A stretch of 64,000 nt of DNA, from contig QCID01000005.1 in assembly GCA_003216895.1 (NCBI GenBank), forward strand, positions 31,354 through 95,353. The letters run 5' to 3'. The notes below the pieces were generated by a model, which had not been told where the DNA came from, did not search any database, and saw only the letters and a list, made by a program, of their open reading frames with translations. Positions 51,859-61,659 of this stretch are shown piece by piece. Numbering within the stretch: the first letter of the stretch is position 1; every line of letters starts with the position of its first letter. Source of the DNA: Prochlorococcus sp. AG-402-K04 (lineage in GTDB: Bacteria > Cyanobacteriota > Cyanobacteriia > PCC-6307 > Cyanobiaceae). The translations under genes and the position numbers were made by a program.

Positions 51859-52509
51859 TTGAGAAAAGAAAAATTAAGAAAGTTCCTATTGATTACGCTG
51901 TTCGTATTGGCAGCTGCTCTTTTTTACTACTTTATTGTAATCGCATGGGAAGAACAGATTAATCAGATTGTTGAGGATATGGGTATATTTGCGCCTTTAG
52001 GAATCTTTATTCTTAGGGGTATTAGTACTATCTTCCCTGTTATTTCCAATCTCCCATATGCAATTCTTGCTGGAAGGTTATTGGATTTCAAAACTGCTTG
52101 CTTAACAATTTTTTTAGCTGACTTCATATCCTGCCAAGTGGCATTTTTGATAGCAAGAAATTTAGGACGAGAACCTGTGCGTCGCTTGGTTGGAATCAAA
52201 GCAATGAAGAAAATTGAAAGTTTCAATCAAAACCAACTAGAAGGAAATTTTTTCCTAATGACCGGGGTCCTAATGACAGGACTTTTTGATTTCCTAAGCT
52301 ACGGATTGGGTTTAGGAAAAACAAGGTGGAGGCTATTTACATCTGCTTTACTTCTATGTCTTATTATTTTTGTCCCTGTAGCCGTTGCTATAGGTGCTGG
52401 ACTGGCAGAAAAGATATATATCGTATTCGCGATGGTTGGTATGTTTGTACTTGCCATCATTAGTGGTTTGATTAAAAAAAAGGTTTCTTTAATTCAAGAG
52501 AAAAGCTGA
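51859..52509 (+). CDS. TVP38/TMEM64 (VTT-domain) membrane protein, second copy
   Basis: 216 residues from TTG 51859, with AGGAG six bases upstream supporting this start. It has about six hydrophobic segments. VTT motifs match those of the gene at 18851-19600: FLADFISCQVAFLIARNLGR, LMTGLFDFLSYGLGLGKTRWR (in parts). It ends with a basic tail (KKKVSLIQEKS). It lies between the UXS pseudogene and the phycoerythrin linker gene. Function unknown. The two paralogues each sit in an accessory stretch. Confidence 0.8.
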   Translation: MRKEKLRKFLLITLFVLAAALFYYFIVIAWEEQINQIVEDMGIFAPLGIFILRGISTIFPVISNLPYAILAGRLLDFKTACLTIFLADFISCQVAFLIARNLGREPVRRLVGIKAMKKIESFNQNQLEGNFFLMTGVLMTGLFDFLSYGLGLGKTRWRLFTSALLLCLIIFVPVAVAIGAGLAEKIYIVFAMVGMFVLAIISGLIKKKVSLIQEKS

Positions 52510-52618
52510 AAGAGTCAAAACTAATATTAAGAAATTAAATAATAAAGATAATTAAATACACAAAATTTATATTTAGCCGGATTATATTGTTAAAATTAAA
52601 AAAGTAGCAATTAATCAT

Positions 52619-53404
52619 ATGTTATCTATTCCATTTAAGGCACTAAGATTAGGAGCCGAATCTATTAATAAAGAACCGGTTAAATACAATAAAAGTAGAA
52701 TATCAGGAAGCACTAAAATACCATATAATTTACATATTAGAGGTGCCTCAATGCCAGGTCAAAAAGATAGGTTTACTGTAACATCTACTACAAAACCAAA
52801 ATCAGGTTCTAGCCTTATAAATAACAATGTTATGAGCTCTTACAAACGAAATAAAATAAACTCATACAATTATAAAATACAAAATACCAACAAAGCAAAT
52901 CTCCTTCAAATTAATGAATTTGTTCCAAATGATGATGATGCATTACTTTTAGCAATCAATGCATTATATAAAAATATCTTTGGAAACTTATCATTAATGG
53001 AATCGGAGCGTCCAATAGATATGGAAAGAAAACTAAGGAATGGTGATATCACAGTAAGAGAATTTACTAGAAAAGTTTGCAAATCAAGTATTTATAGAAA
53101 TTTATACTTTGATAGTATTAGTCAATATAAATCTATCAAGTTACGATACAAGCATGTTCTTGGCAGGCCCATCAAAGGTCAAATCGAAGTAACTCAAAGT
53201 TCTAATATTATAAATGAACTAGGTTTTGAAGCTCATATTGATTTTCTAATAGATTCTGATGAATATAATAATGCTTTTGGTGAAGATATAGTGCCATACA
53301 TTAGATCATGGAATTCTCCAATTGGTTTTAAAACAAAAAGTTTTCTAGAAACTTCATCACTAACAAAAGCTTTTGCTACAAGTGACATTTGTGAAATTAG
53401 TTAA
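52619..53404 (+). CDS. ppeC: Phycoerythrin-associated linker polypeptide (PpeC type)
   Basis: 261 residues. The N-terminal 100 residues are basic, Asn/Lys/Ser-rich and low complexity. The C-terminal part (about 105-240) is a phycobilisome linker domain: ALLLAINALYKNIFGN, LRNGDITVREFTRKVCKSSIYR (in parts), KHVLGRPI, HIDFLIDSDEYNNAFGEDIVPYIR (in parts). Low-light Prochlorococcus carry a single linker of this kind (PpeC) for their phycoerythrin. It starts a plus-strand run ppeC-cpeS-cpeT. Confidence 0.85.
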   Translation: MLSIPFKALRLGAESINKEPVKYNKSRISGSTKIPYNLHIRGASMPGQKDRFTVTSTTKPKSGSSLINNNVMSSYKRNKINSYNYKIQNTNKANLLQINEFVPNDDDALLLAINALYKNIFGNLSLMESERPIDMERKLRNGDITVREFTRKVCKSSIYRNLYFDSISQYKSIKLRYKHVLGRPIKGQIEVTQSSNIINELGFEAHIDFLIDSDEYNNAFGEDIVPYIRSWNSPIGFKTKSFLETSSLTKAFATSDICEIS

Positions 53405-53441
53405 TTGTCTAGAACTTAATTAATCGCAACACAAAAAGCAG

Positions 53442-53993
53442 ATGAATATTGAAGAATTTTTCTTAAAGAGCGTTGGAGAATGGAACTCAATGAGAAGCGG
53501 ACATTCACTAGCATTTCAAGAGTTTGATGAAGTAAGAAGTAAAATAAAAATAGTCCCTTCTAAAAGCAACGATTGTAGAGTTATTAAATTTTTAAAAGAC
53601 AATTTAATAGCTACTGATGCAATAAATAAAACATTTCTAATTAATTGGGAAGCAAAAAGTGAATGGGATGATGAGAATCAAAAAGAAAGCTCTTCTGGCG
53701 AAAGTATAATCGTTCCAATAGAAATTTCTAAAACAGAAGGAAAGATAATTAGGAGCGTTGGATACACTGAAGCAGTGCAATTAGTATCATCATATAAGAT
53801 TCTTGATGATGGAACTCTAATTATTTATTCAGACTATAGTCAGATTTATACTGAAGAAAGGATATGGTTTGTCTCAAACAATTTAAGGAGTAGATCCTCT
53901 GTTACAAAAGCAAAAGACTCATTAGCTATCCTACAAACCTCTTATGCATCAGAAATTCGTTCTTTAAAAAAAGAAATTATATCTCAAAGATGA
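53442..53993 (+). CDS. cpeS: Bilin lyase CpeS
   Basis: 183 residues of the CpcS/CpeS lipocalin-like S-type lyases. Recognisable parts are the N-terminal MNIEEFFLKSVGEWNSMRSGH, RVIKFLKDN, INWEAKSEWD, and YTEERIWFVSNNLRSR. S-type lyases attach a bilin to the Cys82 site of beta subunits. In Prochlorococcus MED4, CpeS is reported to attach phycoerythrobilin to beta-phycoerythrin Cys82. The stop overlaps the cpeT start by 4 bases (ATGA), so they are co-translated. Confidence 0.93.
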   Translation: MNIEEFFLKSVGEWNSMRSGHSLAFQEFDEVRSKIKIVPSKSNDCRVIKFLKDNLIATDAINKTFLINWEAKSEWDDENQKESSSGESIIVPIEISKTEGKIIRSVGYTEAVQLVSSYKILDDGTLIIYSDYSQIYTEERIWFVSNNLRSRSSVTKAKDSLAILQTSYASEIRSLKKEIISQR

Positions 53994-54589
53994 GCAACAA
54001 AACTATACTAGAATTTGCAAAAATAATTTCAGGCATATTTAGTAATAAGGAACAGGCATTAGATAATCCAAAGAACTTCGCACATATTCAAATACATATT
54101 CGACCATTATTTTTAAAAACTTATAAATGTTTTGCATTCTATTCAGAGCAGAGATATCAGCACGATATATGGAATCCATATCGACAGTCTATAAATAAAT
54201 TATCCCAAGAAAAAGACATTTTTATTTTAAGTAATCATAAAATTGAAGATAAAGAAAGGTTTATCGGTGGTGCTTTAGATATATCTCTTCTAGATAACAT
54301 ATCTAAATATAAGTTATATAAAAAGTCTGGGTGCTCTATGTATTTTAAAGAAACAATCCCAGGAAAATTTACAGGGATTATAGAACCAGGTTGTAATTGC
54401 TTTATAAAATATGGGAAAGATAAGACTTATGTAAAAAGTGAAGTGAAAGTTGATAAAAATAGTCTTATTTCTGAAGATTCTGGATATGCAATAGAAACTC
54501 ATAAAAAAACTTGGGGATCAGACTTTGGGCCATTAATATTTAAAAAGATAGAAAATTTTGATTATTTCATTAATGAGAATTGGGAGTAG
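53990..54589 (+). CDS. cpeT: Bilin lyase CpeT
   Basis: 199 residues of the CpcT/CpeT family. Conserved stretches are HIQIHIRPLF, FYSEQRYQHDIWNPYRQS, and GCSMYFKETIPGKFTG (in parts), with GPLIFKKI at the end. T-type lyases attach a bilin to the Cys153/165-type site of beta subunits. The target here would be C163 of CpeB. It overlaps cpeS by 4 bases and converges on cpeY. Confidence 0.92.
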   Translation: MSNKTILEFAKIISGIFSNKEQALDNPKNFAHIQIHIRPLFLKTYKCFAFYSEQRYQHDIWNPYRQSINKLSQEKDIFILSNHKIEDKERFIGGALDISLLDNISKYKLYKKSGCSMYFKETIPGKFTGIIEPGCNCFIKYGKDKTYVKSEVKVDKNSLISEDSGYAIETHKKTWGSDFGPLIFKKIENFDYFINENWE

Positions 54590-54622
54590 AGATTCAATTT
54601 ATATTTACCAAAGAGAGATTGA

Positions 54623-55927
54623 CTAAGAACAAATTTCTTTTGCCTTTAATCTCACGAATCTATGGCTATCATTCGAAAATAATTTAGCAAAATCTTTTTT
54701 AATATGTATTTTCTTATCTTGTAATACAAGCAAGGCTGAATATCTATTTTTCCAATAAGGTGTATTCTTCTCATCGGAAAATTGATTTAAATTATTATAG
54801 AATTTAGTATCATCTAAACAGCCAAAAATTTGAATTGCTGAAGATTTAAATTTCATATAATCAGGCCAAGTATCTGATAATAAAAAGTCTACTTTTTTTA
54901 AAATTGATTTATCATATAATTGCCTATCTAATAATATTTTATATGCATTTATAAAGAAATATATTGCTCCGTAATCTGACTTAGCTCTATCCCAATTCTT
55001 ATTTAGGTAATACAAAATCTTATCCGAAGGAAATTTTTCTAGTTCATTCATTGATTTGTAACATCTATTAAAATCTGTATGATAAAGTTGCTCAATTAAA
55101 AAATTTATATCTTTTTTAAAATTATTAATTTCTAAAGTATCTATCTTTTTAGGATCATCAATTATCACTGAATCGAGTAAATTAATTAGTTTTATATTGT
55201 TCCAAGATTCTAATTCATTAATCCAAAGAGAATCAATAGCCTGTAATTTAAATGATGGAGAAATTGGTGACTTAATTAAAAAGGGTAGAATAGATAAATG
55301 ACCTGCATTTATAATATCTTGAACTGCACAATGTCTTTCATTTTGGTTAGATACTCTCAAGAAATTCTTCAAATCACCAAGCTTGTCATCTTCACCACAA
55401 AGTTTTATTAATGCCGCCAAAGAGGCTCCCTTAACTCCATTAGATGATTGCGTGTCTGTTGATAATGATCTAATCTTATCAATTTCTTTTCTAACTCCTA
55501 GATTAGTTAATGTTTGTATTACTACTCTTTTATTATGAAATTGCTTATATAATATTGAACAGATTTTATTAATAACATCTTTATCATTACATTTAAGTTT
55601 CCCTAATGCCCAAATAGCCGTCTCAACAAGATAATCATCATCATTATTTAAAAAGTCTACAACAATTGGTATGGCTTTTTTACAATCAAAAATAGCAAGT
55701 GTCTCTATCGCTTTTCTTTTTGCTATTTTATATTCAAGTTTTTCATAGTTATATTTAATAAAATCTAGAAGTACAATTTCTGATTCTTCGCATGGGAAAT
55801 TTGCTAAGTGAAATACAGCTTTGTAATAATCAGATAAGAGCTTTACTTCGGAAATTGGCTTTCTAAGAATATTGATAGCATCTTTTTTATTAATTTTCGG
55901 TAGATTATTAAATGGATTGTATTGCAC
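54623..55927 (-). CDS. cpeY: E/F-type bilin lyase subunit CpeY
   Basis: 434 residues, an all-helical HEAT-repeat protein of the CpcE/CpeY group. HEAT-like units appear as AKRKAIETLAIFDCKKAIP, VETAIWALGKLKCND, and GVKGASLAALIKLCGED. CpeY works with CpeZ in attaching phycoerythrobilin to Cys82 of alpha-phycoerythrin. That site (C73) is retained in the CpeA encoded nearby. It is separate from cpeZ by the MpeX-like gene on the other strand. Confidence 0.9.
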   Translation of the reverse strand: MQYNPFNNLPKINKKDAINILRKPISEVKLLSDYYKAVFHLANFPCEESEIVLLDFIKYNYEKLEYKIAKRKAIETLAIFDCKKAIPIVVDFLNNDDDYLVETAIWALGKLKCNDKDVINKICSILYKQFHNKRVVIQTLTNLGVRKEIDKIRSLSTDTQSSNGVKGASLAALIKLCGEDDKLGDLKNFLRVSNQNERHCAVQDIINAGHLSILPFLIKSPISPSFKLQAIDSLWINELESWNNIKLINLLDSVIIDDPKKIDTLEINNFKKDINFLIEQLYHTDFNRCYKSMNELEKFPSDKILYYLNKNWDRAKSDYGAIYFFINAYKILLDRQLYDKSILKKVDFLLSDTWPDYMKFKSSAIQIFGCLDDTKFYNNLNQFSDEKNTPYWKNRYSALLVLQDKKIHIKKDFAKLFSNDSHRFVRLKAKEICS

Positions 55928-56078
55928 TTTGAATATAAAGATCTTTATATAGTAAATAAGCTTAGAGCCTTCTATTCAGCATAAAATTCATACTGAATAT
56001 ATAAGGATATTATTTATTAAAATTCATGTAATAAGATTACAGCGAATAATTTATCTAGATTATATAATAAGCTTTCAA

Positions 56079-56957
56079 GTGGGGAATACAAAAGTGAATA
56101 ATTACTCGAAAAAAAAACTAAAGACTGATAAAGAAAAAGAAAAACCCAGTGGAGGGGAACACACGATAAGGAGTAAGAAAAAACCAAGTCAAAACGACAT
56201 TAAGCTATTAATTAAAGGTCTTTGTGATGAAAATGGTTTAGTTAGAAGAAGTCATGCAGAAACCTTAGCTCAAGTTGGCAAAGCAGCTTTACCTGAGTTA
56301 ACCAAAACTCTTCTGAATAGTAAAAATGTGATACAGCGAAGAGCAGCAGCAAAGACTTTAAAGTTAGTTGGAGATCCAACAGCTTTACCTCATTTAATCA
56401 AAGCACTTACAAATGATTCAGATTCTGTAGTGCAATTCTCTGCAGCTGGTGCAATTGCGATTTTTGGTGAGGCAGCGGTGAATCATCTAATACTTGTATT
56501 AGAGAGTCAAGAACATACAGAAATGCAATATGGTCTTGCAGCGTGGTGTATAGAATTTATTGGAGCTAAAGCTCCTAATGCAATAAAAAAAGCGGCTAAA
56601 TCAAAAAATACAAATGTCAAATCAGCTGCAATTTCAGCACTTGAAGAGCACATTAGACAGTCGCAAGATCAAGGCGCAATTGAATTAGTAGAAAGTGCTA
56701 TTAATGATACTGCTGAAAATGTTCAGATTGAAGCCATTAAATTAGTTGGGAAATTGCATAGAATAGAATCTTTAATTCCTACTTTAATACTAAAGTTAAA
56801 GAATAAAAGTCCAGATATTCGAAAAGCTTCTGTATTGTCATTGATGCAACTTAATATTAACGAAGCTATAAACCCACTCAAAGACCTTCTTAAAATTGAG
56901 AAGGATAAAAATGTTAGAAAAATAATTAAATTAGCTATAGATAAAATCTATAACTAA
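56079..56957 (+). CDS. mpeX: HEAT-repeat bilin lyase-like protein (MpeX-like)
   Basis: 292 residues from GTG 56079 (a GTG at 56094 is the alternative). A basic N-terminal tail (NYSKKKLKTDKEKEKP) is followed by five to six E/F-type HEAT units (RRSHAETLAQVGKAAL, QRRAAAKTLKLVGDP, SVVQFSAAGAIAIFGE). It lies opposite to cpeY and cpeZ. Low-light Prochlorococcus clusters carry a gene called mpeX at this place. CpeF/MpeV-type proteins are also related, so the name is by position and type. Confidence 0.8.
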   Translation: MGNTKVNNYSKKKLKTDKEKEKPSGGEHTIRSKKKPSQNDIKLLIKGLCDENGLVRRSHAETLAQVGKAALPELTKTLLNSKNVIQRRAAAKTLKLVGDPTALPHLIKALTNDSDSVVQFSAAGAIAIFGEAAVNHLILVLESQEHTEMQYGLAAWCIEFIGAKAPNAIKKAAKSKNTNVKSAAISALEEHIRQSQDQGAIELVESAINDTAENVQIEAIKLVGKLHRIESLIPTLILKLKNKSPDIRKASVLSLMQLNINEAINPLKDLLKIEKDKNVRKIIKLAIDKIYN

Positions 56958-56981
56958 AAGACATAGGAAAAATCTAGAATA

Positions 56982-57578
56982 TTAAATAATTTTATCTCTT
57001 AAAATATCTTCTTTTATCATTGGATCAATAGATTTATCATTTAATAATTCATCAAATAACTCATTAACATTCTGATCTTTCATTTCTAAAAGAGCGCTAA
57101 TAGAAGCTTTCGCTCTTAATAAGTCTTTATCTCTACAAGTTTTCATCAAAATATTTCTACCAGTTGTACCTAATTGCCTCAGAAGAGAAATAACAGTCAA
57201 TATTACTTCCGATGTGTCATCTTTAAGTGCTGTATTAACTACTAACATCTCATCCTGAGTTAGTTCTTGTATATTAGAATTAACGATTACTTTTATCATA
57301 GTTTTAAGGCAACTAACTTTGACAGTTGTATTATTAGTATCCATGTACAATGGAACGATTGATTTTAAAGTTTTTTTCCCGAACCTACCCAAAGCTAATA
57401 TTGATTTTCTTCTTATAAATAAATCCTCTTCATTTAGATTAGCCAAAAGATTATCCATAAATTCACCTTCAAATTCTTTTCTTAAAATCAAAGATGCATG
57501 AGAATTAATATGTGGATTTGGATTCAAGAAATCTTTATAAAGTTCTGTATATTTATCTAAATCTATATAATTAGTCAT
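56982..57578 (-). CDS. cpeZ: E/F-type bilin lyase subunit or chaperone CpeZ
   Basis: 198 residues, HEAT-like: LANLNEEDLFIRRKSILALGRFGKKTL (in parts), VKVSCLKTMIKVI, EVILTVISLLRQLG, and LRAKASISALLEM. The length fits CpeZ (about 200 residues), which pairs with CpeY and acts as a phycoerythrin chaperone. It lies 60 bp downstream of cpeA on the same strand, so a cpeB-cpeA-cpeZ transcript is likely. It converges on the MpeX-like gene. Confidence 0.87.
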   Translation of the reverse strand: MTNYIDLDKYTELYKDFLNPNPHINSHASLILRKEFEGEFMDNLLANLNEEDLFIRRKSILALGRFGKKTLKSIVPLYMDTNNTTVKVSCLKTMIKVIVNSNIQELTQDEMLVVNTALKDDTSEVILTVISLLRQLGTTGRNILMKTCRDKDLLRAKASISALLEMKDQNVNELFDELLNDKSIDPMIKEDILRDKII

Positions 57579-57638
57579 AATAATTTAAAATTACTAATTA
57601 ATCTTTTTGACAATATTTTGATTAAATTAATTTATTTT

Positions 57639-58106
57639 TTATGCAAGTGCGTTTATTAAATAATCCAATAATCCTTTAAATTCCGTTTCAGCTTGCTGAC
57701 TCATAACATCATTGATTTTAATTTCATCTCGAATGTAAATAAATGCTTCTATGTAAGCTGCTGTCGGTAATAGTTGGATACGAATAATTTCTCTCATACC
57801 TGATATTCCCCATTCATCTAAAGGTCCCGTGCCACCAGTTACTAAGCAATAATTAATAAGACGCAAGTAATGATGAATATCTCTCACGCACTTATCTTTA
57901 TTAGCCTGCTCATATGATCCATTTTGATATACAGCATCAACGGCAAGATTTGTAAATTTATCAAGACAAGAAGCAAGTTTTTCTGCAGCTTCTAAACGAG
58001 CTTTTGCCCTATCAAAAGAACCTTTCACAGACTCAAAATCGCTCATGCTAGGAAATCTCCCGGCTGCATCAGCTGCGCTAACAACGGTTGTAACTGCAGA
58101 TTTCAT
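57639..58106 (-). CDS. cpeA: Phycoerythrin alpha subunit (single bilin-binding cysteine)
   Basis: 155 residues against about 164 usual. The N-terminal SAVTTVVSAADAAGRFPS and KDKCVRDIHHYLRLINYCL are CpeA-like, keeping the bilin Cys82 equivalent at C73. Relative to C-phycoerythrin alpha there is a deletion of about 9 residues before that site. The region that holds Cys139/140 (RNRGCAPRDMS in others) is RDEIKINDVMS, so this second bilin site is gone. It is downstream of cpeB in the same operon. Function is probably as a light-harvesting or photoreceptor-like pigment. Confidence 0.95.
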   Translation of the reverse strand: MKSAVTTVVSAADAAGRFPSMSDFESVKGSFDRAKARLEAAEKLASCLDKFTNLAVDAVYQNGSYEQANKDKCVRDIHHYLRLINYCLVTGGTGPLDEWGISGMREIIRIQLLPTAAYIEAFIYIRDEIKINDVMSQQAETEFKGLLDYLINALA

Positions 58107-58167
58107 AGTGACTTAAATAAGAGTTAGTTTTAAATGCTTAGAAGAGGAAAAGATTGAAGTTGAATCT

Positions 58168-58719
<552 letters not shown>

Positions 58720-58746
58720 TTAACTACCTTGGCTCTATAAGTAAAA

Positions 58747-58790
58747 AAGTTAAATAAGTAATGGCTTAATAGTCATTACTTATTTAACTT
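58747..58790 (-). promoter_or_regulatory. Perfect 17-bp inverted repeat upstream of cpeB
   Basis: AAGTTAAATAAGTAATG (58747-58763) and CATTACTTATTTAACTT (58774-58790) are exact complements across a 10-nt loop. It lies 30 nt upstream of the cpeB start on the minus strand. A TTGACT (58800-58805, minus) lies just upstream and could be a -35 box, in which case the repeat would overlap the promoter or transcript start. It could be an operator, an mRNA leader hairpin, or part of a terminator. Confidence 0.6.
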
Positions 58791-58943
58791 AAGACTTACA
58801 GTCAAATTTCTCTGAAAGAGACCTAAGAACGCAATGCTTCTTAACTGTAAAAAAGATTTTCCATAAAATCATTCATAGAGTTATCTCAAAAAGCTTATAA
58901 GCAAAGGGGATATCACTAATTTGAGCTATTGTGAAGCTAAAAA

Positions 58944-59165
58944 ATGAAAAGTCCTACAGAAGAAGAGTTAGAAGAATCAATTAAGGAACTAAGCGAATAC
59001 AAAAATCGTTTAGAAAAAGAGGTGGTTACTATTTCAAATAAGCTAAAAATGCCTCAAAAAAAAATCAACTCAATTATAAATTCACATTCAGAGCTTAATC
59101 AAATAAAACTAATACTTTCCAAACTAAAAGCACAAAAAGAAAATATAGATTCAAGCTTAATATAA
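58944..59165 (+). CDS. Small coiled-coil hypothetical protein
   Basis: 73 residues, almost wholly charged heptads (EEELEESIKELSEYKNRLEKEV in parts), so a coiled coil is predicted with no other domain. No family recognised. It precedes uvrD by 32 bp on the same strand and is divergent from the phycoerythrin genes. Confidence 0.6.
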   Translation: MKSPTEEELEESIKELSEYKNRLEKEVVTISNKLKMPQKKINSIINSHSELNQIKLILSKLKAQKENIDSSLI

Positions 59166-59197
59166 TAAATTTACTTTGTCCACTTTAAGAATATAAA

Positions 59198-61615
59198 ATG
59201 AAAAAACAAAACAATATATTTTTAAATGGATTAAACCAGGCTCAGTCTCGAGCAGTTGATCATTTCCATGGTCCATTATTAGTTATAGCAGGAGCAGGTA
59301 GTGGAAAAACCAGGGCACTTACTCATCGTATTGCACATTTAATTATTGAATACAAAGTAGATCCTAGCTCTATTCTTGCAGTCACTTTTACTAATAAAGC
59401 TGCAAGAGAAATGAAAGATAGACTTGAATTACTATTAGCAAAAAGGTTAGCAAAAGTTGCTCATGGAAAGCCTTGGTCTGCCTTACAAGTAGCAGAACAA
59501 AGACAAATTCGAAATCGTATATATCGTGAAATCAGCCGTGAATTATGGATAGGAACTTTTCACGCTTTATTTGCAAGATTATTACGCTTTGATATTGATA
59601 AGTTCAAAGATCCAGAAGGGTTAACCTGGACTAGACAGTTCTCAATATACGATGAAACAGATGCACAAAGTCTTATCAAAGAAATAGTTACACAAGACCT
59701 ACAATTAGATCCTAAAAGATTTGAGCCCAAAAAAGTCCGATGGGCAATTAGTAATGCCAAAAATCAATGCTTACTTCCTGATGATTTATCAAAGAGTCAA
59801 GAGGGACAAAGAGGTAAGTTAGTTGCTGAAACTTATAGACTTTATAGGAAAGCTTTAGCTGCTAATAATGCATTAGATTTTGATGATCTTCTATTAATAC
59901 CTGTTCAATTACTACAGCAAAATGAAAACATAAGAACTTATTGGCACAATCGTTTCAAACATGTTTTAGTCGATGAATATCAAGATACTAATTGGACACA
60001 ATACGAATTAATTAAACAAATGGTTACCAATGGAAAAGATCCATCTTCTTTTAAAGATTGGAATAATCGTTCAGTTTTTGTTGTTGGTGATGCCGATCAA
60101 AGTATTTACAGCTTTAGAGCTGCAGACTTTAGGATATTAATGGGATTTCAGGAGGACTTTGGAAATAAAAGCCAAGACAATAAAAATGATTCAACTCTCG
60201 TAAAACTTGAAGAAAATTATCGGTCCACCTCTACCATTCTCGAAGCAGCAAATTCTCTAATTTCAAACAATAAAGAGCGAATAGATAAAGTTCTTAGAGC
60301 AACTAGAGGAGAAGGAGAGCCTATTAAATTAACAAGGTGTGACGATGAGATAGCAGAGGCAGAGGCAGTTGTTCATAGGTTAAGAATATTAGATGCCTCG
60401 AATCCAGAAATAAGTTGGGGAGATATGGCTATTCTCTATAGAACCAATGCTCAATCAAGAGCAATTGAGGACTCATTGGTCCGTTGGAGTATTCCATACA
60501 TCGTAGTGGGAGGATTGCGTTTTTATGACAGAAGAGAAATTAAAGATCTACTAGCTTATTTAAGACTTTTAATTAATCCCTCTGACAGTGTCAGTCTTCT
60601 AAGAGTTTTAAACGTCCCTAAAAGAGGGATTGGTAAAACAACAGTTCAAAGATTGAGTGATGCTGCAAGTCAATTAAAAATTCCTCTTTGGGAAGTTGTA
60701 AATGACTCCGAAGCTGTCAGATCTCTCGCTGGAAGATCAGCTAAAGGTCTTTTAATTTTTAGTGAGCTTATTAATGAATTACAAAGTCATCTTCTTTCTT
60801 CAAGCCCTGCCGAGTTAGTTCAATTAGCTTTAGAAAAAAGTGGCTACTTAAGTGAATTAATTGCGACAGGAACAGATGAGGCCGAAGAGAGAAGGCGCAA
60901 TCTTCAAGAATTAGTTAATGCCGCTTTGCAATATCAGGAAGAAAGTGAAGATGCAAATTTAGAAGGTTTTTTATCAACTGCTGCTTTATCAAGCGATGCA
61001 GATAATAAAGACACTGCTTCCAATCGAGTCACATTAATGACTCTTCACAGCAGTAAAGGTTTGGAATTTCCTGTAGTTTGTCTTGTAGGAATGGAGCAAG
61101 GCTTATTCCCAAGCTATAGATCACTTGATGATCCATCTTCACTTGAGGAAGAAAGACGACTTTGTTATGTAGGACTTACTAGAGCAAAAGAAAAACTATT
61201 TCTTTTTCATGCATCTGAGAGAAGAATGTGGGGAGGGATGAGAGAGCCAGCCATCTCATCTATATTTCTGTCGGAAATCCCAGAAGAGCTTATAAAAGGC
61301 GATATCCCCTTAGCTGGTGGGGCTTCACTGAGAAGAGAGAAAAATCTAGATAGGCTTACTAGAGTTGATCGACAAAATAATAAAAATTCTTTTCTTAGTG
61401 GCGCTGAAAATGGAGTAAGAAAAACATACTCTGGTCCTTCCCCAGGGAGGAAATGGTCAGTTAACGATAGAGTTGAACATTCTTCATTTGGAGTAGGAAA
61501 AATCACACATGTTTTTGGTTCAGGAGAAAAAATCTCACTCGCTATAAAATTCTCAGGAATGGGACCCAAAATATTAGACCCAAGACTAGCTCCATTAAAA
61601 ATAATAGATGAGTAA
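59198..61615 (+). CDS. uvrD: UvrD/PcrA-type DNA helicase
   Basis: 805 residues with all SF1A helicase motifs: motif I AGAGSGKTRALTHRI near residue 30, motif II VDEYQDTN, motif III VVGDADQSIYSFRAAD, motif IV around YRTNAQSRAIE, and motif V/VI TLMTLHSSKGLEFP with RLCYVGLTRAKEKL. The C-terminal Tudor-like end (WSVNDRVEHSSFGVGKI) is typical of PcrA/UvrD. It acts in excision repair and replication restart. Confidence 0.96.
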   Translation: MKKQNNIFLNGLNQAQSRAVDHFHGPLLVIAGAGSGKTRALTHRIAHLIIEYKVDPSSILAVTFTNKAAREMKDRLELLLAKRLAKVAHGKPWSALQVAEQRQIRNRIYREISRELWIGTFHALFARLLRFDIDKFKDPEGLTWTRQFSIYDETDAQSLIKEIVTQDLQLDPKRFEPKKVRWAISNAKNQCLLPDDLSKSQEGQRGKLVAETYRLYRKALAANNALDFDDLLLIPVQLLQQNENIRTYWHNRFKHVLVDEYQDTNWTQYELIKQMVTNGKDPSSFKDWNNRSVFVVGDADQSIYSFRAADFRILMGFQEDFGNKSQDNKNDSTLVKLEENYRSTSTILEAANSLISNNKERIDKVLRATRGEGEPIKLTRCDDEIAEAEAVVHRLRILDASNPEISWGDMAILYRTNAQSRAIEDSLVRWSIPYIVVGGLRFYDRREIKDLLAYLRLLINPSDSVSLLRVLNVPKRGIGKTTVQRLSDAASQLKIPLWEVVNDSEAVRSLAGRSAKGLLIFSELINELQSHLLSSSPAELVQLALEKSGYLSELIATGTDEAEERRRNLQELVNAALQYQEESEDANLEGFLSTAALSSDADNKDTASNRVTLMTLHSSKGLEFPVVCLVGMEQGLFPSYRSLDDPSSLEEERRLCYVGLTRAKEKLFLFHASERRMWGGMREPAISSIFLSEIPEELIKGDIPLAGGASLRREKNLDRLTRVDRQNNKNSFLSGAENGVRKTYSGPSPGRKWSVNDRVEHSSFGVGKITHVFGSGEKISLAIKFSGMGPKILDPRLAPLKIIDE

Positions 61616-61659
61616 TATTTAAACTTAAAAATGTTAACTAATTAAAAATCATATTTCTC

